DNA of 64,000 nucleotides. Origin: Maribacter sp. MJ134 (GTDB taxonomy: Bacteria > Bacteroidota > Bacteroidia > Flavobacteriales > Flavobacteriaceae). Under the pieces are notes generated by a model that was not told where the DNA came from, did not search any database, and saw only the letters and a list, made by a program, of their open reading frames with translations. The translations under genes were made by a program, and so were the position numbers. The stretch covers positions 1,240,001-1,304,000 of the forward strand of contig NZ_CP034570.1 in the NCBI RefSeq assembly GCF_003970695.1. Reading direction: 5' to 3'. Position 1 is the first letter of the stretch. Each line of letters starts with the position of its first letter. Below are positions 1-8,112 of the stretch, piece by piece.

Positions 1-7
1 TTAACTA

Positions 8-15
8 TATATTTG
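8..15 (+). promoter_or_regulatory. Possible -7 box of the tRNA-Met promoter
   Basis: The octamer TATATTTG fits the Bacteroidetes -7 consensus TAnnTTTG and lies about 70 bp upstream of the tRNA. The matching -33 box would lie before the window starts, so it cannot be checked. This is a weak single-motif call. Confidence 0.35.
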
Positions 16-85
16 CAGCCGTTTTAAAATACTGTATAGACCCAAATTAGAGTTAGGCATTACAGTTTTAAACGAATTGAATTAT

Positions 86-159
86 GGCGAGGTAGCTCAG
101 CTGGTTAGAGCGTCGGATTCATAACCCGGAGGCCGAGGGTTCAAGTCCCTCTCTCGCTA
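86..159 (+). tRNA. tRNA-Met (CAT), elongator type
   Basis: A full cloverleaf can be drawn. The 7-bp acceptor stem starts GGCGAGG and pairs with TCTCGCT through two G-U pairs. The D arm begins TAGCTCAG, the anticodon loop is TTCATAA with CAT, the T stem is GAGGG/CCCTC around TTCAAGT, and the discriminator is A159. CCA is not encoded. The arms do not look like initiator tRNA. A tRNA-Ile2 with modified CAT is possible but less likely from the loop. The last 42 bases of the gene plus 3 flanking bases are repeated at 41135-41179, which marks this tRNA as the integration site of the island that follows. Confidence 0.95.
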
Positions 160-162
160 CAA
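118..162 (+). repeat. attL-like direct repeat in the 3' half of tRNA-Met
   Basis: These 45 bp, from the anticodon loop to three bases past the discriminator, are identical to 41135-41179. The match stops at A117 against G41134 and at C163 against A41180. An exact repeat of a tRNA 3' end bounding tens of kilobases is the classic footprint of tyrosine-recombinase integration. The tRNA is complete on this side. Confidence 0.9.
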
Positions 163-164
163 CT

Positions 165-214
165 AATCCGTTGAAATTGAATGATTTACATTCAGTATCA
201 ACGGATTTTTTTTT
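165..214 (+). terminator. Rho-independent terminator after tRNA-Met
   Basis: Perfect 10-bp arms AATCCGTTGA (165-174) and TCAACGGATT (198-207) are followed by a run of nine T at 206-214. It lies directly downstream of the tRNA inside the island end, so the island supplies a new terminator for the tRNA. Confidence 0.85.
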
Positions 215-220
215 GAAGCT

Positions 221-248
221 CACGGTATACGGTAGCGTATGCGGTTAC
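221..248 (+). repeat. Left end dyad with GTATACGGTAGCGTAT core
   Basis: The 16-bp core GTATACGGTAGCGTAT at 225-240 is identical to 41035-41050, and both copies continue with a CGGTT-like tail in the same orientation. Here the two arms around GGTAGC are only partly complementary. I saw no other copy in the window. The placement, 63 bp inside the left tRNA repeat, suits an arm-type binding site or an element-end repeat. The function is inferred. Confidence 0.6.
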
Positions 249-475
249 TAATTAAATCATATAAAATACTGTTATTCTGTACTTTAAAAATCTAAAACCG
301 TCGGGTTTATAATATTTAAGCTAAATCTAAATTTACTATTATTTACTATTCTGTAAATGAGGAAGGGGTTAAGCGTCTTTTTAGTACCAAATAGTCACCC
401 AAACGTAAACACTTTATGTGATATTAGTGATATCAAATGGGTTCCTTAAACACAAAAAGGCAATGATTCCAAAAA

Positions 476-501
476 AATCCAACCCTTTAATGATTGGATT
501 T
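476..501 (-). terminator. Terminator behind a tRNA-Pro-like remnant
   Basis: The arms AATCCAA (476-482) and TTGGATT (494-500) are flanked on the plus strand by an A run at 471-477, so on the minus strand the hairpin ends in a T run. It directly follows, on the minus strand, the tRNA-Pro-like 3' end at 507-528. The pair looks like a tRNA tail and its terminator carried together. Confidence 0.6.
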
Positions 502-506
502 TCTCG

Positions 507-528
507 GTCGGGGTGGCAGAATTGCAAC
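507..528 (-). other. tRNA-Pro 3'-end-like remnant
   Basis: The plus strand reads GTCGGGGTGGCAG followed by a degraded T-arm. From general knowledge, flavobacterial tRNA-Pro ends in the complement of this sequence. The first 13 bases agree and about 19 of 22 overall. No other tRNA part is present. It may mark the end of an older or nested element that targeted tRNA-Pro. The comparison is from memory. Confidence 0.45.
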
Positions 529-555
529 TTTTCATTATAATTAATTATATATCAA

Positions 556-660
556 TCATTTATACAGAATCCTAATTTTATCTGCTTCTTTAGGTTGTGT
601 ATAAGCGAATGCTACAATCAACAACAATAGCAGACTTAAACACCTTTTTTTATAGTTCAT
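556..660 (-). pseudogene. Truncated secreted-protein start (34 codons)
   Basis: From the ATG at 660 the frame encodes a basic start, a run of leucines and an Ala-Tyr-Thr-Gln end that looks like a signal peptide with its cleavage site. It then has only about 13 residues before a stop. It begins 8 bp after the cupin gene ends. The likely reading is the 5' remnant of a secreted protein cut off by the rearrangement that left the tRNA-Pro-like scrap just beyond it. A genuine short secreted peptide cannot be excluded. Confidence 0.4.
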
Positions 661-667
661 TATCATA

Positions 668-1024
668 CTAGATTTGATTTTTAATAGGCTTAGTAATTTC
701 ATTAACAACCTCTCCTGTATGCAATGTTGATTTATTTTCAATAAGCATTATATGGCATTCGTTTTTAGAACTTACCTTATGACTGATTCCCTTTTTCACA
801 ATAAACAAGTCTCCCTTTTTCATGGTAAACGGTTCTTGATTTTCTATTTCAAACAGAAGCGCTCCTTTGATAATAAGAAATAATTCATCTTCATTTTTAT
901 GATGATGCCAAGGAACTTTATTACCCTGTATTTTCACCAGTTTTATAAAAACATCATTTACTTCACCAATTATTTTTGGAGCATAGTAGTCATTAATGGT
1001 GTTTAGTTGTTCGGTTATATTCAT
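668..1024 (-). CDS. Small cupin-domain protein
   Basis: This 118-residue single-domain cupin shows the metal motif with His40, His41, His42 and Glu47 followed by Gly54. A second motif has Gly79 and His82. Such small cupins bind a divalent metal in a beta-barrel, and many are sugar-binding, dioxygenase-like or sensory; the substrate cannot be read here. No signal peptide is seen, so it should be cytoplasmic. It lies last in the minus-strand run at the left end of the island, 201 bp downstream of the LRR lipoprotein gene. The family is clear, the function is not. Confidence 0.85.
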   Translation of the reverse strand: MNITEQLNTINDYYAPKIIGEVNDVFIKLVKIQGNKVPWHHHKNEDELFLIIKGALLFEIENQEPFTMKKGDLFIVKKGISHKVSSKNECHIMLIENKSTLHTGEVVNEITKPIKNQI

Positions 1025-1225
1025 CTCAAAATTTGATTATAATAATAGTACTCTATTCTTTGATTATCATGAATATCCACAAGCTCAATATCAGATAGTA
1101 AAATCCCGAAATAAATAGGGTGCCAATAATTTTACTTATGTCTACTATAATGAAATATTGTTCTATTGCATTTTATAGTAAGCCCGCAAATTAAATAGAT
1201 TGTATCTCAAAGTTTTATGGCGTTT

Positions 1226-2137
1226 TTAATTGCAATCAGCATTTAGCTCTTGATAATCTGATTTAGAAATCTGTGGTATACTTTGTCCATCAAGAACTTT
1301 AATGCATGACAGATTTGGATTTCTATCTACTTTTAAATCAATAAGGTTTTGATTAAAACTCACGTTTAACCTATCCAGTGAATTACTGGTGATATAAAGA
1401 TGCGTTAAATCATTATTTTCTAAGAGATTAATAGTTTGCAGCTCATTATCAGAAACCAGTAATGTTTCTAACTTTTTATTTGAAATCACCTCTAAACTTT
1501 GCAATTTATTTGATGTTAAAAGTAGGTTTTTTAGATTTGGATCTGAACTAATGTCGAGTGAATACAAATCATTATTACTCATATGTAAAACCTCTAACGA
1601 CTCGCTAGAAATACTAAAAGTTTCAAAATAATTCCAAGACAAATCCAAGTCTTTTAATTCACCTAATTCTGATAATCCAACTACTGAATTCATTTCATTA
1701 GCAGTCAAATCAAGTAAAACTAGTTTACTGTTGTTGCTAATATCAATACTTAACAATTTATTACCCGCAAGATTTAACGTATCCAAATTTAAATTATCAC
1801 TTAAATCAATTTGTGCTATATCATGCTGGGTGGCAATTAATTTCCTTAAACTAGTGAAGCCTTCTATTCCTGTTAAATCAGTAATAGCTCCATAATCTAG
1901 ATTGCTTAAATCAAGGGTAGCTATTCCTTCAGCATCACTGCTTAGCATTTGCTGATTTATAATACCATCAGAATCTACACCTGTTTTTATAAGTATCGCT
2001 TCAAAACTTGAATCGGGTATGCTTACATAAGCACGATTAAAACCTGCAATATTATCACCATTTGAGCATGAAACTGTACTACCCATCAATACTATTATGC
2101 AAAAATATGTTAGTGAAATTTGGTTGGCTTTTTTCAT
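1226..2137 (-). CDS. Leucine-rich-repeat lipoprotein
   Basis: The 303-residue product starts with a lipoprotein signal peptide ending in the lipobox Val-Ser-Cys around residue 24. A short region typical of flavobacterial LRR surface proteins follows (IPDSSFEAILIKTG). Then come about nine tandem repeats of 20-22 residues with the pattern LxxLxLxxNxL from about residue 72 to 290. Such proteins are anchored in the membrane by lipid and bind ligands or partners through the LRR face; no catalytic site is present. It starts 1 bp from the stop of the upstream DJ-1-type gene, so it was probably co-transcribed with it. The ligand is unknown. Confidence 0.85.
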   Translation of the reverse strand: MKKANQISLTYFCIIVLMGSTVSCSNGDNIAGFNRAYVSIPDSSFEAILIKTGVDSDGIINQQMLSSDAEGIATLDLSNLDYGAITDLTGIEGFTSLRKLIATQHDIAQIDLSDNLNLDTLNLAGNKLLSIDISNNSKLVLLDLTANEMNSVVGLSELGELKDLDLSWNYFETFSISSESLEVLHMSNNDLYSLDISSDPNLKNLLLTSNKLQSLEVISNKKLETLLVSDNELQTINLLENNDLTHLYITSNSLDRLNVSFNQNLIDLKVDRNPNLSCIKVLDGQSIPQISKSDYQELNADCN

Positions 2138-2138
2138 T

Positions 2139-3263
2139 TTATTGACTGATTTCTCGATTATTTAAATTTTCGATTATTTTTAATGCTACATCTTTAGATG
2201 ATAAATAATTTTGACCTGTAATTACATTTCCTTGTACCTCTACATGTACCGAGTTTCTAGGAGAATATTTAAATATTCCACCTCTTTCTTCTATGGTCTT
2301 TTGAATTAAAAAAGGGAATTGCTTAAAATATTCGGCACCCTCTTTTTCATAAGCTTCTGGGTATCCACTAATTATTTTATTATTTACCAAGTACTTCCCA
2401 TCTTTTGTTTTTAAATCAACAATACCAGCCGTTCCATGACATACTGAAGAGACAATACCATTATATTCTTCAAAAATGGTCATTGTTATTTTTTGAATTT
2501 CTTTATTCTTAGGCACATCATACATTGCACTTCCACCTCCGATATAATGAACCGCTTTATAATCTTTTGCAATAATTTCTTTAGGCTTTTTGGTGTGTTT
2601 TAAAGCATACATAAAGTATTCACTGTAAAGCAGTTTTTTTTGGAGTGCGTCAGATGTATTAATATAAGCTAGTGGAATACTACCTCCATATGGACTAACG
2701 AAGTCCACAGTAAACCCTTCCTTTTTAAACGTATCATAAGCATTAACAATTTCAGAGAAGCTATTACCCGTTGGAAGTTTAGATGTTCCATGGAATGAGG
2801 CATTGGATACTATAAATAATATTTTATCACCATTTTGGTTACTTTTTTCACTGCTAGCAGTTTTGCTAATAATTTTCCACTCGTTTTCAATTTTTTTTAA
2901 AAGAAACAAATCAATGTATCTTAAACCACTCTTAGGGATAATAATTTCTGCTTTTGCAGTAGCAACACCTTCAAAGTTGTCAATCGATAAAATGTTACCT
3001 ATTCTTCCCGTAAATTCTCCTTCTTTTTTATTTTTATATCAACTTGCATATTCTTTGACAGGAACGGTCCAAAGTGTTTTGTTACTTTTTTCTAAATACA
3101 GGTTTGCATTGGTATAAAATGCTTTTTCAATAAGTGCAGATTTATTGTAAGAAGTACCATTTATATAATTTAAAAGCGTGTTTTCTATTTTAGATACTTC
3201 CGTTTGTGCAAAAACTGAAGCGTTTAACATTAGGAATCCGATGAATAAAAGAAAATGTTTCAT
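2139..3263 (-). pseudogene. NTF2-like plus DJ-1/PfpI gene broken by one TGA
   Basis: Read straight through, this frame encodes a signal peptide (start at 3263), an NTF2/lumazine-binding-like domain of about 125 residues, and a DJ-1/PfpI domain with the nucleophile elbow SVCHGTAG. The only defect is an in-frame TGA at 3041-3039, where the context (Ala-Ser-stop-Tyr-Lys) suggests an original TGG tryptophan. The frame is the same on both sides, so no indel is involved. The downstream part from about 2909 is open but has no obvious start of its own. An intact DJ-1 paralogue lies at 15192-16097. It could be a recent nonsense mutation, a read error, or a readthrough case. DJ-1/PfpI proteins of this type are glyoxalase- or chaperone-like; the function here is unknown. 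Confidence 0.8.
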
Positions 3264-3375
3264 ACGTATTTTTAGTATTGTTAATTAAATGGATTCAAAA
3301 ATTAAGGCTTGTCTATAGTCTCAAACAAATTCTGCTCCTTCTCTATAAAATACCATTCTTGTTTCCATTTCTTTT

Positions 3376-4347
3376 TTAACCATTAAATTTTGCCAACCAT
3401 TTTAAAATCGATTCATTTGTTTCATGTGGTAACTCTTGTTGAATGTGATGGCCACACTCTAGACAAATCACATCCAGATTCGGAACAAAATCCTGTAGCC
3501 TTTCAAATTTTGGAATCATATCTAGATTACCATAGATCATAAGTGTAGGCTGTTTGATGATTGGGTCTATATCTGCTAATACGTGCCAGTTTCGGTCAAG
3601 GTTTCTATACCAATTAATAGCGCCATTAAACCCAGAATTTTTAAAGGCCGTTACAAATACAGACAAATCAACGTCGTTCATAATAGGCTCACCAAAAGGC
3701 TTTTCCGCTTTTGCAAGATTCATCATTAACATTCCTGGTTCTGGTGGTGCAAGAGGCACATTCTTACGAAATAAATTACGAAGAAAGTTTTCTGCATGAT
3801 TCTCTAACACAGCATCTGCTACTCCTGGTTTTTTATTAAAATGAACAAAATAGAAATCTTCACCAAAAATCTCTTCCATAAACTGAATCCATGGTTTTTC
3901 ACCTCGTTCTTGATAAGGTAATGCAAGATTTAGTATTTTATTGACACGCTCTGGATGCAAGAGTGCAAGGTTCCAAACTACATTTGCGCCCCAATCATGC
4001 CCCACAAAAACAGCATCTCTGTAGTTGTAATAATCAAGTAAGGCCACTAAATCATCTGTTAAATGGGTTATATCATATGCCGTTACTTCTTTAGGGCGCG
4101 ATGAATTGCCATATCCTCTTTGATTTGGAACAATGACATGATAACCAGCTTTAGCAAGCGCTGGTATTTGATAACGCCAAGAAAAGGCATGTTCGGGAAA
4201 GCCATGACAGAGTACAATTGGATTGCCAATATTTTCTTTACCCGCTTCAAATACTTCTAACTCAATTCCATTTATTGAAATTATATTGGATTTGGGAAAT
4301 TTTAAAGATTTAATTTCTTGTATCATTTCAGTGCCTGTTTTTATCAA
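3376..4347 (-). CDS. Alpha/beta hydrolase, epoxide hydrolase-like
   Basis: The 323-residue protein has the oxyanion motif HGFPE at residues 48-52. The nucleophile elbow GHDWGA has Asp118, and a late Gly-His-His supplies the catalytic histidine. An aspartate nucleophile with a Trp next to it is the hallmark of soluble epoxide hydrolases and haloalkane dehalogenases; HGFP and the cap-region Tyr favour epoxide hydrolase. No signal peptide is seen. The frame overlaps the stop of the upstream hydrolase. A second ATG at 4326 follows that stop after one base (TGA-A-ATG), so the real start may be 4326 with translational coupling. The substrate is unknown. Confidence 0.9.
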   Translation of the reverse strand: MIKTGTEMIQEIKSLKFPKSNIISINGIELEVFEAGKENIGNPIVLCHGFPEHAFSWRYQIPALAKAGYHVIVPNQRGYGNSSRPKEVTAYDITHLTDDLVALLDYYNYRDAVFVGHDWGANVVWNLALLHPERVNKILNLALPYQERGEKPWIQFMEEIFGEDFYFVHFNKKPGVADAVLENHAENFLRNLFRKNVPLAPPEPGMLMMNLAKAEKPFGEPIMNDVDLSVFVTAFKNSGFNGAINWYRNLDRNWHVLADIDPIIKQPTLMIYGNLDMIPKFERLQDFVPNLDVICLECGHHIQQELPHETNESILKWLAKFNG

Positions 4348-5188
4348 TAATTAAATCTTCTATTTTTTTAAAATCCTTTGAATTTGGTACGTGTTTAGCA
4401 TCTTCAATCAAAACAACTTCTTCTATAGAAGAAAATATTCGTTTTGCTCTTTTAATCATTTTTTTTCCGGGAAACATGATATCCTTTTCACAGGCAAAAA
4501 TGGTAATCGGTGTTTTTATTCTATTTGCATCATTTTTAGATAGTATTGGTAAAGGAGAAAAATCCATATTGCAGTGTTGAAACGTAGAAGACATAAACTC
4601 TAATGCAAAATCATCGTATTCAGAAAAAAGTACGTTCATTACCTTTTTAATGTGCTTTTGATTGTTAGTTTTTATAAACTTTTTTAATGGTAGGAACATT
4701 TTAAACAAACCTACAAGAGGATTACCATTAACAATATAGACTGGTGCAATTAAGAATACCTGTTTTATAGTCGTTTCATTAAACACTAGTGCTTTTAAGC
4801 TAATGAAACCTCCAAAGGAAAAGCCTACCAGGGTCACGTCTTTCAGTCTTAGTTTTATGATTACTTCAATAAGCCATTTTCCATAATCTAAAGATTTCAT
4901 GTCTAATCGATTCTCTGCACTTTTATTGGGTTGTGCTAACACATCTACTGCATAGACACAATATTTTGAAGCTAGATTGGGGAAAGAATCTAAAATTTGT
5001 GGTGCACAACCTCCTGTGCCGTGAATCAGTACTAATGGAGGGTTTTTAGTGTCGCCAGTAATGATAACATTAGTGACTCCAAACTTTGTTTCTATAAATT
5101 TTTCTGAATATTCAATATTCAGCTCATTCAACTTTTGATTGTAAAGGGATAAGATTTTTTCTTTTCCTTCTTTTGATTTGAAAAACAT
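4328..5188 (-). CDS. Alpha/beta hydrolase
   Basis: This is a 286-residue serine hydrolase of the alpha/beta fold with HGTGG as oxyanion loop near residue 56. The nucleophile elbow GFSFGG lies near 122, an acidic residue follows in ACEKD, and a terminal His is in DAKHVP. It is cytoplasmic by the lack of a signal peptide. It is the first gene behind operator array A and its promoter (about 5320). Its leader ends in the repeated motif ATCAAAAAACGAACAGT just before the ATG. A 53-bp copy of its start region is stranded at 6983-7035. It is probably co-transcribed with the epoxide hydrolase-like gene that overlaps its end. The substrate is unknown. Confidence 0.88.
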   Translation of the reverse strand: MFFKSKEGKEKILSLYNQKLNELNIEYSEKFIETKFGVTNVIITGDTKNPPLVLIHGTGGCAPQILDSFPNLASKYCVYAVDVLAQPNKSAENRLDMKSLDYGKWLIEVIIKLRLKDVTLVGFSFGGFISLKALVFNETTIKQVFLIAPVYIVNGNPLVGLFKMFLPLKKFIKTNNQKHIKKVMNVLFSEYDDFALEFMSSTFQHCNMDFSPLPILSKNDANRIKTPITIFACEKDIMFPGKKMIKRAKRIFSSIEEVVLIEDAKHVPNSKDFKKIEDLIIDKNRH

Positions 5189-5206
5189 GTACTGTTCGTT
5201 TTTTGA
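5154..5206 (-). repeat. 5' end of hydrolase gene, copied at 6983-7035
   Basis: The leader and first dozen codons of the hydrolase gene reappear at 6983-7035 with a few changes. The shared stretch includes CTGTTCGTTTTTTGAT and CTTTTCCTTCTTTTGATTTG on the plus strand. One copy is functional; the other is followed by an unrelated sequence. Confidence 0.75.
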
Positions 5207-5238
5207 TTGATGATTATGATTGATGATTATGATTGATG
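5203..5238 (+). repeat. Short tandem repeat GATTGATGATTAT
   Basis: The leader of the hydrolase gene contains about two and a half copies of GATTGATGATTAT in direct order, separated by 14-15 bp steps. Simple repeats of this kind can vary in number by slippage. No role is evident. Confidence 0.6.
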
Positions 5239-5317
5239 TATTTTGAATGTTATGACGAGCGATGATAGGTATTTGTTACACTTTAATTTTTATTATTAAT
5301 AGCTCAATTTTTGTTTC

Positions 5318-5430
5318 TACAAATATCTATCAAGAAGCAATATGCTTCTAACCACTTATGAAGCCTTATGTATAAAGTTTGATGATAGATTGAAAATTAT
5401 GACGCAGTTCTATAAATTATGATGCAAACA
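5318..5430 (-). promoter_or_regulatory. Operator array A with minus-strand promoter
   Basis: On the plus strand four units resembling ATAAATTATGACGCAA have their ATG-like cores at 5357, 5378, 5398 and 5418. A degenerate fifth register lies near 5336. The unit at 5378 has the AAGTTT variant that also occupies the third place in arrays B and C. The minus-strand -7-like TTTG lies opposite 5320-5323. The step of 20-21 bp places units on one face of the helix. It sits upstream of the hydrolase gene at 5188. The layout is seen directly; binding of an AraC-type regulator is inferred. Confidence 0.6.
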
Positions 5431-5490
5431 AGCCTTTCTATTAAATCTTATTTTAATTTTTCTGATTTCATATACATTTTTACCAGTAGT

Positions 5491-6942
5491 TTATTTTTCA
5501 ATGATTAGGTTTTCCAAATACCTCAGAGCAGTAGCTATTAAATTCTTTCGATTTTTTGCCTTTTCATTAAAAGAATCCAAAGTCGCTCTGTCCAATTTTC
5601 GCCCCTTCACAAAAACATAGGTGGGTTTTTTAAGCGAAGACAACTTAAAAAGCGGGTTTTCATCCACTAATAACAAATTAGCAATCTTGCCCTCTTCAAT
5701 AGTTCCAAGTTGATTCATCATTGAATGCGTTCGAGAAGCATTGACAGTAGCTGTTTTCAACACTTCATAATTAGAAAGGCCAGCTTCTTTGTAAAAGGCC
5801 AGTTCTGTATGAATTGAAAACCCTGGAAGCGTAACTCCAATACCACCATCAGTGCCACAAATTATAGGTACTCCAGCTTCATGCAGTTTATTAACGATGT
5901 TCATGTGAAAATCATGCTGTTTTTTTATCCGCTCAACGGTCGTAGGATCTTCTTGCTTGGCATTATACCAACGCTCAAATTGTCTTTTGCTATCATCCAT
6001 TTTAATGAGTGGATTCATATACTTCAATGATTCTGAATCTAAAATGTCATCATCCATCATCATTTGATAAATATTATGAAACACCGTAAGTGTAGGACTA
6101 TAACTTGTATGTTTAGACGCGGAAATAGAATCAATAACAGCCTGAAGCTTAAGGGTATCTAAATCAAACTGCAAAGGTTGCTGCACAATTTCTTCAGCAT
6201 GTTCAATGGATTTGATTTGTGGGTTTAAATGATATGAAAATGGTACTTTTTGAGAAGGGTGAGCAACAATGTCCATTTCAGAAATCTTGGCTTGTTCAAT
6301 CACTGCATCAAAAACTTCCTTATCCAATCCATAATACGTTTTGATGAAATCGTAACCTCTGTCTTTATATTCTACAACCTTGTCTTTAGCTTCACTCGGA
6401 TTACTTAGATTTAAATTGTCATCACCAATGAATTCAGAGCCTGTTAGTTTTGGTCCTGTTGTAAAAAACGATGGTGAAAAAATATTTTCTTCCATTACAT
6501 CTTCTTTAATTCTTAAATGCATTGGCATACCCCAAAGATTTCTAACTGCTGTTACACCGTTGGATAGGTAGAGTCCGAGTTCATATCTATCCCACACATG
6601 CACATGCATATCTATAAGTCCTGGTGTTAGGTATTTGTTCTTTGCATTAATAATTTCAATCCCTTTGACCTCAATAGTGTCTGCAATCTTTTCAATAACT
6701 CCTTTTTTTATATACACCATTTTATCAACTAAAACAGTGTCCTGATTCATTGGGATGACATTGACTTTTTTTATCAGGTAAGAATTATTAGATGCAGTTT
6801 CATTCTTATTAATCTCAAGGTAATTTGTTCCTGATGAATCAACCCAAAGTGTAATGATTCCTATTAGCACAAGCAGGCCAATGAGAGCGAATACAATTTT
6901 TAAAAGTCGTTTTACTATTTTCATTTGGTTAAATTTAAACAT
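5491..6942 (-). CDS. Membrane-anchored amidohydrolase
   Basis: The 483-residue protein has an N-terminal membrane anchor (about residues 10-34) followed by an imidazolonepropionase-like amidohydrolase domain. Visible metal-site motifs are His113-x-His115 in DMHVHV, a lysine in DFIKTYYG, His in AHPS and SIEHAEE, and Asp in CGTDGG. Members of this group hydrolyse cyclic amides, prolyl dipeptides or nucleobase-like rings at the periplasmic face; the substrate is unknown. A second ATG at 6924 gives a more usual basic start before the anchor. A related protein is encoded at 13559-15118, also within this island. Confidence 0.9.
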   Translation of the reverse strand: MFKFNQMKIVKRLLKIVFALIGLLVLIGIITLWVDSSGTNYLEINKNETASNNSYLIKKVNVIPMNQDTVLVDKMVYIKKGVIEKIADTIEVKGIEIINAKNKYLTPGLIDMHVHVWDRYELGLYLSNGVTAVRNLWGMPMHLRIKEDVMEENIFSPSFFTTGPKLTGSEFIGDDNLNLSNPSEAKDKVVEYKDRGYDFIKTYYGLDKEVFDAVIEQAKISEMDIVAHPSQKVPFSYHLNPQIKSIEHAEEIVQQPLQFDLDTLKLQAVIDSISASKHTSYSPTLTVFHNIYQMMMDDDILDSESLKYMNPLIKMDDSKRQFERWYNAKQEDPTTVERIKKQHDFHMNIVNKLHEAGVPIICGTDGGIGVTLPGFSIHTELAFYKEAGLSNYEVLKTATVNASRTHSMMNQLGTIEEGKIANLLLVDENPLFKLSSLKKPTYVFVKGRKLDRATLDSFNEKAKNRKNLIATALRYLENLIIEK

Positions 6943-6982
6943 CAGATTATATCAGTCAGAAATAAGTGGTAGTTGTGGTTAT

Positions 6983-7035
6983 ATTTTTTCTTTTCCTTCT
7001 TTTGATTTGACAAAAATACACTGTTCGTTTTTTGA
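6983..7035 (-). pseudogene. Stranded copy of the hydrolase 5' end
   Basis: This stretch matches the leader and first codons of the hydrolase gene at 5154-5206. The ATG is changed to GTA and the frame closes soon after the shared part. It probably marks a former gene copy or a recombination junction between the amidohydrolase gene and the alcohol dehydrogenase gene. Confidence 0.7.
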
Positions 7036-7094
7036 TGCTTCGACTGGGCTCAGCACGAGTTGATGATTTATAAATTGGGAAAATCCATAGCGAG

Positions 7095-8027
7095 CTAAAT
7101 AGTGATGACCACATTTCCTCTTTTATGACCCATCTCCACATATTTATGAGCTTCGGCCATTTTTTCTAAAGAATATACTCTATCAATAACAGGTCTTAGT
7201 TTCTCTTGTTCTGCTAACCTTTTTAAATTAAAAAAAGCTTCTTTTGGTGTTAATGGAGTGCCATGATCTATGGATATGTATTTGCCATTCAAAGCCAATA
7301 CTTTTTTGCTCTTTTCTTTTAGTATCGATGATTTTGAGTTGCCTACGGCATCAATCACATATTTATACCTTTCCAATTGTTTTTCAGCATTTTCTATCGT
7401 GTAGTCAATCACCTTATCACTTCCTAAAGAAGTTACTAATTCGAAGTTTCTACCACTACAAACACTAGTGACATGAGCACCCAAATGCTTCGCCAATTGA
7501 ATGACCATTGTGCCTATACTTCCTGACGCTCCATAAATTAAAACATTGTCGCCCTTGTTTATGCTCGTCTTTTTTAATAAATGAGTAGCAAGCAAGCCAC
7601 CATAAGGTATCGCTGCAGCTTCCTCAAAACTAAGATTTACAGGTTTTAGGGCTAGATTCCAATCTTCTGGTAAACAAATATATTCTGCATAAGAACCAAA
7701 ACGAAGTTTGGTAGGCGAGATTGAACCATACGCAAAAACCTCATCCCCAATTTCGAACAATGTTACATCTTTACCTTTACGCTCAACAATACCAGCTGTT
7801 ACCATCCCCAATACAGGGTTTCTTGGACGGCCAAAACCAAATATGAGTTGGAGTATAAGTTTAGGAATGAAAGGTTCATTCATTCTCCGAATTAGAACAT
7901 CGCTTGTGGTAACTGAAGTTGCATGTATCTTTATTAGTACTTCATTAGCTTTTGGTGATGGTTTTTTTACATGACTTAGCACCAGATTATCTACCTCCCC
8001 ATATTTTAGACATTCTATTGCTTTCAT
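7095..8027 (-). CDS. MDR-family NAD(P)-dependent oxidoreductase
   Basis: This is a 310-residue medium-chain dehydrogenase/reductase with an N-terminal GroES-like domain and a C-terminal Rossmann domain. The nucleotide loop GASGSIGT lies near residue 167. The usual structural-zinc cysteines and catalytic Cys/His are not evident, which points to the quinone oxidoreductase branch rather than zinc alcohol dehydrogenases. The start at 8027 (Met-Lys-Ala-Ile) matches the family better than the ATG seven codons upstream at 8048. It is cytoplasmic. A minus-strand AACTTTGC box about 40 bp upstream could be its -7 element. The substrate is unknown. Confidence 0.88.
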   Translation of the reverse strand: MKAIECLKYGEVDNLVLSHVKKPSPKANEVLIKIHATSVTTSDVLIRRMNEPFIPKLILQLIFGFGRPRNPVLGMVTAGIVERKGKDVTLFEIGDEVFAYGSISPTKLRFGSYAEYICLPEDWNLALKPVNLSFEEAAAIPYGGLLATHLLKKTSINKGDNVLIYGASGSIGTMVIQLAKHLGAHVTSVCSGRNFELVTSLGSDKVIDYTIENAEKQLERYKYVIDAVGNSKSSILKEKSKKVLALNGKYISIDHGTPLTPKEAFFNLKRLAEQEKLRPVIDRVYSLEKMAEAHKYVEMGHKRGNVVITI

Positions 8028-8112
8028 AATTGTTTTTGTTGATAGCAAAGTTGGTTAAAATGTGGGGTACAAAAGTTCGCATTTTGAAATTGGAACAAAC
8101 CTTTCCTTTTCA

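Larger units (their letters stand above)
160..555. other. Gene-free left end of the island
   Basis: No convincing ORF was seen on either strand. The stretch holds the tRNA terminator, the dyad at 221-248 and, at 475-530, a tRNA-Pro-like 3' end with its own terminator on the minus strand. This is where an integrase gene would be expected for an element in a tRNA 3' end, and none is present. Confidence 0.7.

Noticed and set aside
1025-1225. Possible short membrane protein on the minus strand
   Set aside because: A hydrophobic stretch can be read, but it starts without a clear ATG and no frame is open over a useful length.
2803-3117. Plus-strand frame of 104 codons
   Set aside because: It lies opposite the NTF2/DJ-1 gene, whose frame has clear family motifs; the plus-strand product has none.
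5203-5238. CRISPR-like short repeats
   Set aside because: Only two to three copies at 14-15 bp steps, with no unique spacers and no cas genes anywhere in the window.
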